DNA of 64,000 bases from Antarctobacter aquimaris (lineage in GTDB: Bacteria > Pseudomonadota > Alphaproteobacteria > Rhodobacterales > Rhodobacteraceae): NCBI RefSeq assembly GCF_900184945.1, contig NZ_FXYF01000003.1, forward strand, positions 372,001-436,000, read 5' to 3'. Below the pieces are notes generated by a model. That model had not been told where the DNA came from. It did no database searches and saw nothing but the letters and a program-made list of their open reading frames with translations. Shown here piece after piece: positions 1 through 8,308 of the stretch. A program made the position numbers and the translations under genes. The stretch's first letter is position 1. Each line of letters begins with the position of its first letter.

Positions 1-315
1 ACCAACAGCCGGATCAAGGGCTGGATGGGCCGCGCCGACCAGACCACCAAGATCAAGGGCATGTTCGTGCGCCCCGAGCAGGTGGCGCAGCTGGTGGCGA
101 AACACGCCGAGATCGCCCGCGCCCGCGTGGTGGCCACCCGCGAGGGCGAGATGGACGTGTTGACCGTGCGAATCGAGACCGAAGCGCAGGATCCGGCGCG
201 CTACGAGGGCAGCGTGGCCGAGGTGCTGAAGCTGAAAGGCAAGGTCGAGCTGGTCGCGCCCGGCGCCTTGCCGCGGGACGGGCTGGTGATCGAGGATCAG
301 CGCAAATACGACTGA
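1..315 (+). CDS. Phenylacetate-CoA ligase-like protein, C-terminal fragment
   Basis: The window opens inside this gene; 104 codons remain, read from base 1 to the TGA at 313-315. The fragment begins TNSRIKGWMGRADQTTKIKG, and G-R-x-D-x-x-x-K-I-K-G is the hinge and start of the C-terminal lid of adenylate-forming ligases, with the lysine that supports adenylation. The following 'MFVRPEQVAQLV' and short alpha/beta tail match the small C-terminal domain of phenylacetate-CoA ligases (PaaK family) better than acyl-CoA synthetases in general. Family members activate phenylacetate or related aryl acids to CoA thioesters in the cytoplasm. The exact substrate cannot be judged because the catalytic N-terminal part lies outside the window. 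Confidence 0.8.
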   Translation, partial: TNSRIKGWMGRADQTTKIKGMFVRPEQVAQLVAKHAEIARARVVATREGEMDVLTVRIETEAQDPARYEGSVAEVLKLKGKVELVAPGALPRDGLVIEDQRKYD

Positions 316-464
316 CCGGGGGCCAAACCCCTGTCGCATCGGCATGTTTCCGCGCGAAAGTGGCGGTGGCAGCGGGCCTTTGCCGCCGTCGCCGTGGCGG
401 ATGGCTTGCCCTGTGGGCGGGGGAGGGTAGGCTTTGCCCCGTGCAGATGAGCGGAGGACTGCGG

Positions 465-2144
465 ATGCGAGGTGCGGCACTGGCCCTGTTGGGGGTGGTC
501 CTGGGGGCGACGACGGCGCAGGCCTCGGGCGATGCGCTGGTGATCGGCAACAGCCGGTACTCGGCGGTGCAGACGCTGTTCGGGGCGCAGCGCGTGGGCG
601 CGGCGGCGCAGGCGTTGTACGAGCGCGGCTTTGACGTGGCGCTGGCGCAGGATGCCTCGGCCGAGGAGATGCGCCGCGCCTTCGGGGAATTCGGCGAACT
701 GCTGGACGACGACGGCGGGCCGGTGGTGATCGTGCTCACCGGGGCCTTTGTGCATTCCGACACCGGCAGTTACCTGTTGCCGGTCGACGGGGCGGGGCAG
801 GTCGACGAGATCGACGTGCTGCTGAACGGCTTTCCGCTGGACGCGGCGCTGACGGTGCTGGCGGCCTACCAGGGGCGTGCCTTTTTGATCCTGGGCGAGA
901 CGGCGACCGAACCGGCGCTGGGCAGCTTTCTGTCGCCGGGGCTGGGCGTGCTGGACATCCCGCAGGGGGTGACGGTGCTGCGCGGCCCGGCGGTGGACGT
1001 GGCGCGCTACGCGGTGCGCGACATGGCGCGGACCGGGCGCTTTGTCCGCCGCGCGGCGATCGAATACGAGCTGACGGTCGAAGGCTACGCGCCGCCGACG
1101 CAGGTGATCGTGCGGGCTGAGGACGTGGCGCCGCCGGCCGGCGCGGCCGAGCCGCCGCTGCCCGATCCGGTGGCCTCGCGCGCCTCGGACGACGCGGCCT
1201 GGCGGCTGGCGCAGCAGGCCGATTCGGCCGATGGCTACCGCACCTACCTGGACGGCTTTCCCGACGGCGCGCATGTGAACGCCGCGCGACAGCGGCTGAG
1301 CGCGCTGGACTCCGAACCCTTCTACGCCGAGCGGCGCGCCGAGGAGGCGCTGGAGCTGGACCGCGACCAGCGCCGCGCCATCCAGCGCGCGCTGACCATC
1401 CTGGGCTTTGACACGCGCGGTATCGACGGCGTGTTCGGCAACGGCACGCGCGGGGCGATTCGCAACTGGCAGGAGGCGGCGGGGCTGCCGGTGTCGAGCT
1501 ACCTGAGCAACGACCAGATCGCGCGGTTGCAGGTCCAGGCGGCGCGCCGCGCGGCCGAGCTGGAGGACGAGGCCAGGCGCAAGCAGGAGGCCCGCGACCG
1601 CGAGGAACTGGAATTCTGGCGTCGGGTCGAGAGCCGCGGCGACGAGGCCGGGTTCCGCGACTACCTCAAGACCTATCCCGACGGCCGCTTTGCGGCCGAG
1701 GCCAAGGCGGTGCTGAAACGCATCGACGACCAGCGCGCGGACCAGGCGGCGGGGCAGGACCGGCGCGACTGGGCGCAGGCGGCGCAGACCAACACCGTGG
1801 GGGCCTACCGCGACTACCTCGAGAAATGGCCCACCGGCGCGTTCCGGGCCGAGGCGGACCAGCGCATCGCCGAGTTGCAGCAGGATGCCGAAAAGGTGCG
1901 CAACGCGCTGGCGGCGCGCGACGAGGAACAGGCGATGAACCTGAACTTCGTGGCGCGGCAGCTGGCGGAGCACCGGCTGGACCAGTTGGGACTGAACCCG
2001 GGCAAGGTGGACGGTATCTTTGACGCGAACACGCGGACGGCGCTGCGGAAGTACCAGGAATCGCGCGGGCTGCGGGTGTCCGGCTACATGGACGAACAGA
2101 CGGTCGTGCGGCTGCTGGCCGACAGCATCCGCGGCGGCAACTGA
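465..2144 (+). CDS. Exported pseudo-caspase-like protein with two peptidoglycan-binding domains
   Basis: I chose the ATG at 465 because GGAGG lies at 453-457; an upstream ATG at 447 has no such site. The 559-residue product starts with a signal peptide (about residues 1-20, cleavage near AQA-SG). Residues 22-200 resemble a caspase/metacaspase p20 fold: 'DALVIGNSRY', then a hydrophobic strand, then 'GSYLLPVD'. The catalytic GHG histidine motif is replaced by GAF (93-95), and the usual DACR cysteine segment reads 'LGETATEP' (143-150), so it is probably not a protease. Then come three short FPDGxxxxxA-type repeats (YLDGFPDG, YLKTYPDG, YLEKWPTG), two PG_binding_1-type domains ('LGFDTRGIDGVFGNGTR' and 'LGLNPGKVDGIFDANTR'), and charged helical linkers. 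A periplasmic wall-associated scaffold is the likely role; this is inference. Confidence 0.75.
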   Translation: MRGAALALLGVVLGATTAQASGDALVIGNSRYSAVQTLFGAQRVGAAAQALYERGFDVALAQDASAEEMRRAFGEFGELLDDDGGPVVIVLTGAFVHSDTGSYLLPVDGAGQVDEIDVLLNGFPLDAALTVLAAYQGRAFLILGETATEPALGSFLSPGLGVLDIPQGVTVLRGPAVDVARYAVRDMARTGRFVRRAAIEYELTVEGYAPPTQVIVRAEDVAPPAGAAEPPLPDPVASRASDDAAWRLAQQADSADGYRTYLDGFPDGAHVNAARQRLSALDSEPFYAERRAEEALELDRDQRRAIQRALTILGFDTRGIDGVFGNGTRGAIRNWQEAAGLPVSSYLSNDQIARLQVQAARRAAELEDEARRKQEARDREELEFWRRVESRGDEAGFRDYLKTYPDGRFAAEAKAVLKRIDDQRADQAAGQDRRDWAQAAQTNTVGAYRDYLEKWPTGAFRAEADQRIAELQQDAEKVRNALAARDEEQAMNLNFVARQLAEHRLDQLGLNPGKVDGIFDANTRTALRKYQESRGLRVSGYMDEQTVVRLLADSIRGGN

Positions 2145-2232
2145 GGCCGGGGGCCGGGGGTTGGCGGGCGCCGCTCAGGGCTGCGCCCGTCGCCCTGCCG
2201 GTTGCCCCGCCCGCCGTCCAACGGAGCGCATG

Positions 2233-2263
2233 AAAAAACCCCGCCGGCGATGCCTGCGGGGTT
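2233..2263 (-). terminator. Rho-independent terminator of rpmJ
   Basis: On the minus strand, AACCCCGC pairs with GCGGGGTT, with an extra GGC/GCC pairing inside the loop. The stem is followed directly by a run of six T (AAAAAA at 2233-2238 on the plus strand). It lies 47 bases past the rpmJ stop codon. Confidence 0.85.
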
Positions 2264-2309
2264 CATTCGATCTTGCGGTCCGCCGAAGCGGTGCCAGGCG
2301 ATGCCGGGG

Positions 2310-2435
2310 TCAGCCCTGGCGCGCCTTGAACTTCCGCTGCGTCTTGTTGATCACATAGACGCGGCCCTTGCGGCGCACAACGCGGCAGTCGCGATGGCGA
2401 TTCTTGAGCGAGCGGAGAGAGTTTGCGACCTTCAT
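2310..2435 (-). CDS. rpmJ: 50S ribosomal protein L36
   Basis: A 41-codon gene too short for many gene callers. The product begins [20 protein letters not shown], continues with [11 protein letters not shown], and ends KFKARQG. This is the longer L36 variant with a single cysteine (C17) in place of the four zinc ligands, the zinc-free form common in Proteobacteria. L36 binds 23S rRNA late in large-subunit assembly. An AGGGGA-type ribosome site precedes the ATG at 2435. It stands alone, as L36 often does in alphaproteobacteria, and is followed by a strong terminator at 2233-2263. The only other RNA-related gene nearby is the tRNA upstream on the same strand, 99 bases away. Confidence 0.95.
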   Translation of the reverse strand: MKVANSLRSLKNRHRDCRVVRRKGRVYVINKTQRKFKARQG

Positions 2436-2534
2436 GATCGTCCCCTTTCGTCGCGGCGCGCGAGCGCCTTTGGTTGCGGCCAAAACCCGAAAGTCCGAGA
2501 GGCAAGCCCCCCGGATCTCCGGGCGATGAATTCA

Positions 2535-2609
2535 TGGTGGGCGATACTGGGATCGAACCAGTGACCCCTTCGATGTCAACGAAGTGCTCTACCGCTGAGC
2601 TAATCACCC
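2535..2609 (-). tRNA. tRNA-Val (anticodon GAC)
   Basis: The minus strand folds into a full cloverleaf: acceptor stem GGGTGAT/ATCGCCC with one T-G pair, a D arm containing TAGCTCAGCGGTAGAGC, an anticodon stem CTTCG/CGAAG enclosing the loop TTGACAT (anticodon GAC), and a T arm with GGTTCGATCC. The 3' CCA is encoded (2535-2537). GAC reads valine codons GTC and GTT, the former much used in this GC-rich genome. Confidence 0.96.
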
Positions 2610-2677
2610 GTAGTGTCCGCCGCTTGCCCCCCTTGCCCGGTGGCCCGGATACATGGGAGGATCGCGCTGGTGGGGGG

Positions 2678-2706
2678 TCTATAAATGGCTTCTTGACGGG
2701 GATCAA
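2678..2706 (-). promoter_or_regulatory. Sigma-70-type promoter for tRNA-Val
   Basis: On the minus strand, TTGATC (2701-2706) is followed by exactly 17 bases and then TATAGA (2678-2683). This gives a start near 2671, about 60 bases ahead of the mature tRNA-Val 5' end. Spacing and both hexamers are close to the housekeeping consensus. The following purine-poor leader would be removed by processing. Confidence 0.6.
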
Positions 2707-2759
2707 GGGCTTTTGGCGGCCGCATGAATCGGTCTATCTTGGAGCGAAACGGAGCACGG

Positions 2760-3635
2760 ATGACCGACACGCCCTTCCACCTTCACATGCCCGAGGAACG
2801 CACATCCTGCGTTGTCTTTGCCTCGCCGCATTCGGGGCGCGACTACCCCTGGTCCTTTCTGCGCACCACGGTGCTGGACGAACACACCATCCGCAGTTCC
2901 GAGGATGCCTATGTCGACCGGCTGTTCGATTGCGCGCCGCAGTTCGGCGCGCCGCTGCTGCGGGCCGGGGCACCGCGAAGCTTTGTCGATCTCAACCGGG
3001 CCGAGGATGAACTGGACCCGGCGCTGATCGAGGGGCTGCGCCGATCCGGGCACAACCCGCGGGTGGCCAGCGGCCTGGGCGTGGTGCCGCGCGTCGTGGC
3101 CAACGGCCGCGCGATCTATCGCGGCAAGCTGTCGCGGATCGAGGCGGACCGGCGAATCGCCGAGGTCTGGCGGCCCTACCACGCGCGGTTGCAGGGGTTG
3201 CTGAACGAGGCACGCGCGCAGTTCGGCGAGACGATCCTGATCGACTGCCATTCGATGCCGCACGAGGCGCTGGACGGCACGGTGCGCAACAGCGCGCGGC
3301 GGCCCGAGGTGGTGATCGGCGACCGGTTCGGCGCCTCGGCCTCGGCCGAGATCGTCGAGCGGGTCGAGGCGGCCTTTGCCGACGCGGGGTTTGTGGTGGC
3401 GCGCAACGCACCCTTTGCCGGGGCCTTTACCACGCAGCATTACGGCCGCCCCTCGCGCCGCCAGCACGCGATCCAGATCGAGATCGACCGCGCGCTGTAC
3501 ATGGACGAGACCAGCATCCGCCCGAACGCCAATTTCCAGAACATGCGCCTGATGCTGCGCAAGGTGGTGGCCGAGCTGGTCACGCTGGGATCGTCGGGGG
3601 GATCGTCTGGACAGGTGCAGCTGGCGGCCGAATAG
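2760..3635 (+). CDS. N-formylglutamate amidohydrolase family protein
   Basis: The 291-residue protein shows the family signatures in order: 'FASPHSGRDYP' near residue 20, 'FVDLNRAEDELDP' near 75, 'ILIDCHSMPHEALDG' near 160, and 'QHAIQIEIDRALYMDE' near 240. The SPHSG and DCHS segments carry the predicted metal-binding and catalytic residues. Members hydrolyse N-formyl-L-glutamate to formate and glutamate in histidine breakdown, but many standalone copies have unproven substrates, and no hut gene is adjacent. The ATG at 2760 was preferred over 2724 because GGAG lies at 2751-2754. The gene converges on lpxK. Confidence 0.85.
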   Translation: MTDTPFHLHMPEERTSCVVFASPHSGRDYPWSFLRTTVLDEHTIRSSEDAYVDRLFDCAPQFGAPLLRAGAPRSFVDLNRAEDELDPALIEGLRRSGHNPRVASGLGVVPRVVANGRAIYRGKLSRIEADRRIAEVWRPYHARLQGLLNEARAQFGETILIDCHSMPHEALDGTVRNSARRPEVVIGDRFGASASAEIVERVEAAFADAGFVVARNAPFAGAFTTQHYGRPSRRQHAIQIEIDRALYMDETSIRPNANFQNMRLMLRKVVAELVTLGSSGGSSGQVQLAAE

Positions 3636-3709
3636 GGCCGGTCCGCGCCGTCCGCCGCGTCACCCCACCCACCCACCCGTGCCGCGCCGTCCGACGCGCG
3701 GACCGGCCC
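3635..3709. repeat. Long inverted repeat between convergent genes, with G-quadruplex motif in the loop
   Basis: GGGCCGGTCCGCG (3635-3647) is perfectly complementary to CGCGGACCGGCCC (3697-3709), a 13-bp stem around 49 bases. The loop contains CCCCACCCACCCACCC (3663-3678), so the minus strand carries GGGTGGGTGGGTGGGG, a textbook G-quadruplex motif. It fills the gap between two converging genes (N-formylglutamate amidohydrolase and lpxK) and could end transcription both ways. A second example lies at 10386-10458. Confidence 0.7.
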
Positions 3710-3713
3710 CGTC

Positions 3714-4715
3714 TCAGCGCGCGCCCGCCAGCACCCTGTCGAGTGCCGCGTCCAGCGGGGCGGGATCGTCGATCTGCAACCGCACGGGCAGGGTCAGCAC
3801 CTCGCTGCGCAGGCTGGCGGGCAGGCGCACGGCGTCCTTTTCGGTGGTGACCAGCTGCGCCCCCAACAGCTGCGATTCGCGCAGCAGGCGGGTGACCAGC
3901 GCGGGGGTAAAGGGCTGGTGGTCGTCCAGCGCCTCGGCGCGGCGGATGTCGGCGCCGAGGCCGCGCAGGGTGGCAAAGAACTTTTCCGGGTGGCCGATCC
4001 CGGCAAAGGCCAGCGCGCGCAGGCCCTCCCACTCCATCCCGGTCTGAAGCGGCTCCAGCGCGCCGGTCAGGTGCGGCAGGGCAATCTGCGCGGCCCATGT
4101 CTCGGCAAAGCGCTGCTGCGCCGGGGCGGGGCCGATCGACAGCAGGAGGTCGGCGCGGGCCAGCCCGGCGGCGACGGGTTCGCGCAGCGGCCCGGCGGGC
4201 AGGCAGCGGCCATTGCCGAAGCCCGCCACCGCGTCGACGCAGACCAGCGTGAGATCCTTGGCCACGTCGGGGTTCTGCAAGCCGTCGTCGAGGATCAGCA
4301 CCCCGGCGCCGGCCGCTTCGGCGGCGCAGGCACCTTCGGCACGGTCCTTGGCGACCCAGACCGGGCAGAAGGCGGCGAGCAGCAGGGGTTCGTCGCCGGT
4401 ATCTTCGGCGCTGTGGCGCAGCGGGTCGACCTGCACCGGGCCCGCCAGGCGCCCGCCGTAGCCGCGCGACACGACATGCGGCGTCAGGCCCTGGCCCAGC
4501 AGGCGCTGGACCAGGGCGATCACCGTCGGTGTCTTGCCCGTGCCGCCGGCGTTGACGTTGCCGACGCAGATCACCGGCACACGCGGACGGATGCGCGGCG
4601 GGCGGGCGGTGCGGCGGGCGGTGGCGCGCGCGGTCAGCGCCGCCAGCGGGGCCAGCAGCCGGGCCTGCCAGGCGGGTGCCTCGGGTGGGGTCTGCCAGAA
4701 GGCGGGCGGGCGCAT
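3714..4715 (-). CDS. lpxK: Tetraacyldisaccharide 4'-kinase
   Basis: This 333-residue inner-membrane kinase phosphorylates the 4' position of tetraacyldisaccharide-1-phosphate to make lipid IVA. The N-terminal third is hydrophobic and basic, as expected for membrane attachment. The Walker A motif is [11 protein letters not shown] at residues 52-62, followed by '[10 protein letters not shown]' and '[11 protein letters not shown]', which holds the DDGxQ residues conserved in LpxK. The ATG at 4715 overlaps the last base of the upstream waaA stop codon (TGATG), so the genes are translationally coupled. The much longer open frame upstream of 4715 is an artefact inside waaA. Lipid A kinase beside Kdo transferase is the usual alphaproteobacterial order. 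Confidence 0.95.
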   Translation of the reverse strand: MRPPAFWQTPPEAPAWQARLLAPLAALTARATARRTARPPRIRPRVPVICVGNVNAGGTGKTPTVIALVQRLLGQGLTPHVVSRGYGGRLAGPVQVDPLRHSAEDTGDEPLLLAAFCPVWVAKDRAEGACAAEAAGAGVLILDDGLQNPDVAKDLTLVCVDAVAGFGNGRCLPAGPLREPVAAGLARADLLLSIGPAPAQQRFAETWAAQIALPHLTGALEPLQTGMEWEGLRALAFAGIGHPEKFFATLRGLGADIRRAEALDDHQPFTPALVTRLLRESQLLGAQLVTTEKDAVRLPASLRSEVLTLPVRLQIDDPAPLDAALDRVLAGAR

Positions 4716-5923
4716 CAGGCGGCGCTCCGCTGATCGAGGATGTCCATGATCTCGGCCAGCAGACGGTCCACCAGCCGCGCCCCGGAGGAGATCACGTCCC
4801 AGCCGGCGTGGGCCATCGCCGCGGCCTGGTCCGGGGCCACCAGGTGCGACACCGCCGCGCCCAGCGAATCGGCGTCGCGCACGATGCGCGCGGCCCCGGC
4901 CGCCACCAGCCGCGAATAGGCTTCGAGATGGTTGCCGACGTTCGGGCCATAGAGCACGGCGGTGCCCAGCGAGGCGGCCTCGAACGGGTCTGTCCCGCCG
5001 CCGGTGCCGGGCGCCAGCGAGCCGCCGAGAAAGGCCAGCGGGGCGAGGCGATACCACAGCCCCAGTTCCTCGGGGCTGCGGGTCAGCAGGACCTGGGTGT
5101 TTTCATCCGGCGTTTCGCCCGCGTCCCAGTCGCAGACGCGCATCTGGGCATTGGCCACCAGCGGCACGATCTGTTCGGCGGCCCGGGCATCGGCGGGCAC
5201 AACGACCAGCAGCAGCCGGTGCGCAAGGCGGCTGGCCTGGCGGTGCGCCATCAGCACGTCGCGCGCCTCTTCGGGACACAGCCGCGCGGCAAGCCAGACA
5301 GGCCTGCCGGCGAGGATCCCGGCCATTTCCTCGTGCAGACTGATGGCGCAATCCAGCGGCGCCTCGGTGTCGAGAAAGGGCGTCGCGTCGTGGACACGCG
5401 CGGACTCGACCCCCAGCCGCCGCACCCGCCGGCTGGCGGCGGGGCCGGTGGTGTAGAGGCTGTCGAACAGCGCCAGCGTCGCCGGGGTGGGATCGGGCAG
5501 CCAGCGCGGCGCCTCGGTGGTGAAAGGGGCATCGTCCAGGTCGAGCGCGATCATGTGGCTGCCGCCCTCGGACAGGGCCGACAGCAGGCCGGGGCGCAGG
5601 GTGTGCCCGGTCCAGAGCGCGATGTCCGGGCGAAAGCGCCGCGCCGCGCGCAGATCGTCGGCGGCCATGTCGCGCGGCAAGGGGACCTGGGTCAGGCCGG
5701 GGCGTTCCGGGATGCGGCCGCTCAGCCAGACCTGCGTCCTCGGGCGCTGCGACAGCAGGCGGCTGCCCAGGCTGGCCATGGCGCGGCCGCGTTCGCTGTC
5801 TCCGGCAAAGCCCCAGACCAGCGGGCCCTGGGGTCGCTCCGGCCAGACCGGGGCAGGGCCCGGCGCCGTCGCGCTGCGGGCGAAGGTCATGTAGGCCGAC
5901 AGGCTGAGTGCCCGCCGCGTCAC
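4715..5923 (-). CDS. waaA: 3-deoxy-D-manno-octulosonic acid (Kdo) transferase
   Basis: This 402-residue GT30-type glycosyltransferase adds Kdo to lipid IVA at the cytoplasmic face of the inner membrane, using CMP-Kdo. Visible features are an N-terminal segment with '[17 protein letters not shown]', the donor-domain motif '[28 protein letters not shown]' in shortened view (GGSLxxxGGxDPxEAA-like, about residues 300-325), and '[23 protein letters not shown]', also typical of KdtA proteins. It is the first gene of a two-gene unit with lpxK. The 179 bases upstream separate it from the CysQ-like gene on the same strand. Confidence 0.93.
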   Translation of the reverse strand: MTRRALSLSAYMTFARSATAPGPAPVWPERPQGPLVWGFAGDSERGRAMASLGSRLLSQRPRTQVWLSGRIPERPGLTQVPLPRDMAADDLRAARRFRPDIALWTGHTLRPGLLSALSEGGSHMIALDLDDAPFTTEAPRWLPDPTPATLALFDSLYTTGPAASRRVRRLGVESARVHDATPFLDTEAPLDCAISLHEEMAGILAGRPVWLAARLCPEEARDVLMAHRQASRLAHRLLLVVVPADARAAEQIVPLVANAQMRVCDWDAGETPDENTQVLLTRSPEELGLWYRLAPLAFLGGSLAPGTGGGTDPFEAASLGTAVLYGPNVGNHLEAYSRLVAAGAARIVRDADSLGAAVSHLVAPDQAAAMAHAGWDVISSGARLVDRLLAEIMDILDQRSAA

Positions 5924-6102
5924 CGCGGGCGGCCCTCACCGCAACGCGCCTGGCCCGAGGTCGCGCCAGGCGGCCGGGATGCAGGGTCACGGGGGGAAAG
6001 CGGAGGGCACATCGGGCATAGTCCTTCGGGCCGTCGCCGGTTGCGGGCTGCGTGGACCCTAGCGAATCGTCGGGTCCGGTCAAGGCGGCGGGGGTGTGGC
6101 GC

Positions 6103-6876
6103 TCAGGCCCGCCGGTCCAGCAGGGCGGCGTGCAGTTGCGGATTGGCGGCCAGCATGCCGGCTGCCTGCGGCACCGGGGCGTTGAAGCGCAGCGTGGCGC
6201 CATGCCCGTCGGTGATGCGGGCGCCGGCCTCGGTCAGCAGCAGGGCCCCGGCGGCGATGTCCCATTCCCAGGTCGGGCGAAAGGTGAACATGGCGTCATA
6301 GCGCCCTTCGGCCACCAAGCTCTGGCGGTAGGCCAGCGAGGGGCGGTAGCTGCGCTTGACCGGCGGCGCGCCGCCCGGCCAGTGGCTGGCCTCGAGGCTG
6401 GGGCGGGTGGCCAGCACATCGGCGTCCTCGGGGCGGGGGGTGACGCGGGCGGCGATGGCCTGCCCGTTCAGCCGCGCGCCGCCGCCGAGGCTGGCGGAAT
6501 AGAGCTTGTCCATCATCGGCAGGTAGACGACGGAGGCGATCACCGTGCCGTTTTCGACCACCGCCAGCGCGTGCGCCCAGCTGCGCGAACCCTCGATGAA
6601 GGCGCGGGTGCCGTCGATCGGGTCGATGATGAAGACGCGGCGGGCCGAGAGGCGGGCGGGGGCGTCCGGGCTTTCCTCGCTCAGCCAGCCGTAATCGGGC
6701 CGGGCGCCGCGCAGCACCTGGTGCAGGCGGTCGTTCACCGCCAGGTCGGCGACGGTGACGGGGCTGGCGTCATGGCTTTTCAGCTGCACGTCCAGCGCGC
6801 CGCCGACATAGCCGGTGGCGATCTCTCCGGCCTGCCGCGCGGCGTCGATCAGCAGCGCGAGGTCATTCACCGGCAA
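6103..6876 (-). CDS. cysQ: 3'(2'),5'-bisphosphate nucleotidase, CysQ/inositol monophosphatase family
   Basis: The 257-residue product has the family's metal-binding motifs: 'GWLSEES' with the first Glu, 'FIIDPIDGTRAFIEG' (DPxDGT) and 'WEWDIAAGALLLTEAGA' (WDxAAG). CysQ removes the 3' phosphate of PAP/PAPS made in sulfate assimilation; a general inositol monophosphatase role is the alternative. The start is uncertain. TTG at 6876 has GAGGGG seven bases upstream, while GTG at 6870 forms a GTGAATGA overlap with the pmbA stop. Either way the gene overlaps the end of pmbA and is probably coupled to it. Confidence 0.85.
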   Translation of the reverse strand: MPVNDLALLIDAARQAGEIATGYVGGALDVQLKSHDASPVTVADLAVNDRLHQVLRGARPDYGWLSEESPDAPARLSARRVFIIDPIDGTRAFIEGSRSWAHALAVVENGTVIASVVYLPMMDKLYSASLGGGARLNGQAIAARVTPRPEDADVLATRPSLEASHWPGGAPPVKRSYRPSLAYRQSLVAEGRYDAMFTFRPTWEWDIAAGALLLTEAGARITDGHGATLRFNAPVPQAAGMLAANPQLHAALLDRRA

Positions 6877-8206
6877 GGGTCAGCCCCTCAACCAGCAGCG
6901 AGGGCACGACCCGGCTGAGCCAGGGGCGGGCATCGTTGGCGGGCACGATCGTGCGCAGCATCTGCCGCAGGTTGCCCGCGACGGTGACGCCGGAGACGGG
7001 GTAGGCGATCTGCCCGTTCTCGATCCAGAAGCCCGCCGCCCCGCGCGAATAGTCGCCGGTGTTGGGGTTGATCGTGGCACCGATCATCGAGGTGACCAGC
7101 AGCCCGCTGCCCATTTCGCGCATCAGGTCGGCGCGCGTGTGCGTGCCCTGGGTCAGCTCCAGGTTCCAGGCGGTGGGCGAGACCGAGCCGCCGCCGTGCG
7201 CCGCGTTGGCGGTGCTCTGCATCCCCAGCTTGCGCGCGTTGGCCAGGTCCAGCGTCCAGCCGGTCAGCACGCCCTTGTCGATCACGGCGCGGCGGCGCGT
7301 CGGCAAGCCCTCGGCATCGAAGGGGCGCGAGCCGGAGATGCGCGGGCGGTGCGGGTCTTCGATCAGGCTGAGGCCCTCGGGCAGAACCTGCTGGCCCAGG
7401 CTGTCGCGCAGCCAGGACTGGCCGCGCGCCACCTGCGCGCCGTTGGCGGCGGCCACCAGGTGGCCGATCAGCGACGAGGAAATCCGTTCGTCGAACAGCA
7501 CCGGGTAGGCGCCGGTTTTCGGCTTGCGCGGGCTCAGCCGCTCCAGCGCGCGGGCGGCGGCGGTGGCGCCGATGTCCTCGGCGCTGCGCAACTCGGACTG
7601 GAAGACGCGCGAATCGCCGTCGTAATCCCGCTCCATCTTCAGCCCTTCGCCGGCGATGGCGACGCAGTAGAGGCTGCGCGCGGTGCGGCGGTAGCTGCCT
7701 TCAAAGCCGTTGGTCGCGGCAAAGGCGATGTCCTGCGCGCCGTACTGCGCGGCGGCGCTGTCGATGCGGGTGATGCCGGGGTGGCGCAGCGCCTCGGCCT
7801 CGGCGCGGCGGGCGTCTTCCTCCAGCTCGGTCGGGCTGGGTTCGGGCGCGGGGTCGTGCAGTTGCAGCGGACCGGCGTCGCGGTTGGTGGCCAGCTGCGC
7901 CGGGTCGGCGAGGCCGATCCAGGGGTCCTCGGGCGCCTCGCGCGCCATGGCGACGGCGCGGGCGGCCATTTCGGCCATCGCCTCGGGGCGGATGTCCGAA
8001 CCGGAGATCGACGCCATGCGCTGGCCGACAAAGACCCGCAGGCTGAGGTCGCGGTCCTCGGAGCGTTCGGCCTGTTCCAGTCGCCCGCCGCGCACGTCGA
8101 TCGACAGCGACGTGGCCGCCACCGCGAGGGCATCCGCCGTATCGGCCCCCGCGCTGCGGGCGGCGTCGATCAGGGCGGCGGCAAGCGTGGCGGGCGTATC
8201 GGACAT
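6863..8206 (-). CDS. pmbA: TldD/PmbA family protein (PmbA/TldE type)
   Basis: A 447-residue member of the TldD/TldE family, which forms heterodimeric proteases that mature small peptides and degrade the CcdA antitoxin in E. coli. PmbA/TldE is the subunit that lacks the HExxxH zinc motif, and no such motif is visible here. Recognisable segments include 'EDRDLSLRVFVGQRMASIS' near residue 60, 'FDAEGLPTRRRAVIDKGVL' near 300, 'TANAAHGG' and the C-terminal 'GDYSRGAAGFWIENGQ'. The ATG at 8206 has GAGGTG just upstream and replaces a longer open frame. The cysQ-like gene overlaps its 3' end. No tldD is present in this window. Confidence 0.9.
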   Translation of the reverse strand: MSDTPATLAAALIDAARSAGADTADALAVAATSLSIDVRGGRLEQAERSEDRDLSLRVFVGQRMASISGSDIRPEAMAEMAARAVAMAREAPEDPWIGLADPAQLATNRDAGPLQLHDPAPEPSPTELEEDARRAEAEALRHPGITRIDSAAAQYGAQDIAFAATNGFEGSYRRTARSLYCVAIAGEGLKMERDYDGDSRVFQSELRSAEDIGATAAARALERLSPRKPKTGAYPVLFDERISSSLIGHLVAAANGAQVARGQSWLRDSLGQQVLPEGLSLIEDPHRPRISGSRPFDAEGLPTRRRAVIDKGVLTGWTLDLANARKLGMQSTANAAHGGGSVSPTAWNLELTQGTHTRADLMREMGSGLLVTSMIGATINPNTGDYSRGAAGFWIENGQIAYPVSGVTVAGNLRQMLRTIVPANDARPWLSRVVPSLLVEGLTLAGE

Positions 8207-8308
8207 GGGCACCTCGGGGTCTGGATTTCCCCCGAGGTAAGACGCCGCGCGCGTGGAGGCAAGGCCGGGACGTTGCAACGGGGGGGCGGGGAGGGGCCCG
8301 GGACGGGG

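Noticed and set aside
2693-2737. Plus-strand promoter (TTGACG) for the N-formylglutamate amidohydrolase
   Set aside because: No -10-like hexamer falls 16-18 bases downstream; the matching elements on the opposite strand fit the tRNA-Val promoter much better.
3714-5057. 447-codon version of lpxK starting inside waaA
   Set aside because: The extra N-terminus is an out-of-frame reading of waaA; the ATG at 4715 overlaps the waaA stop and gives the normal family length.
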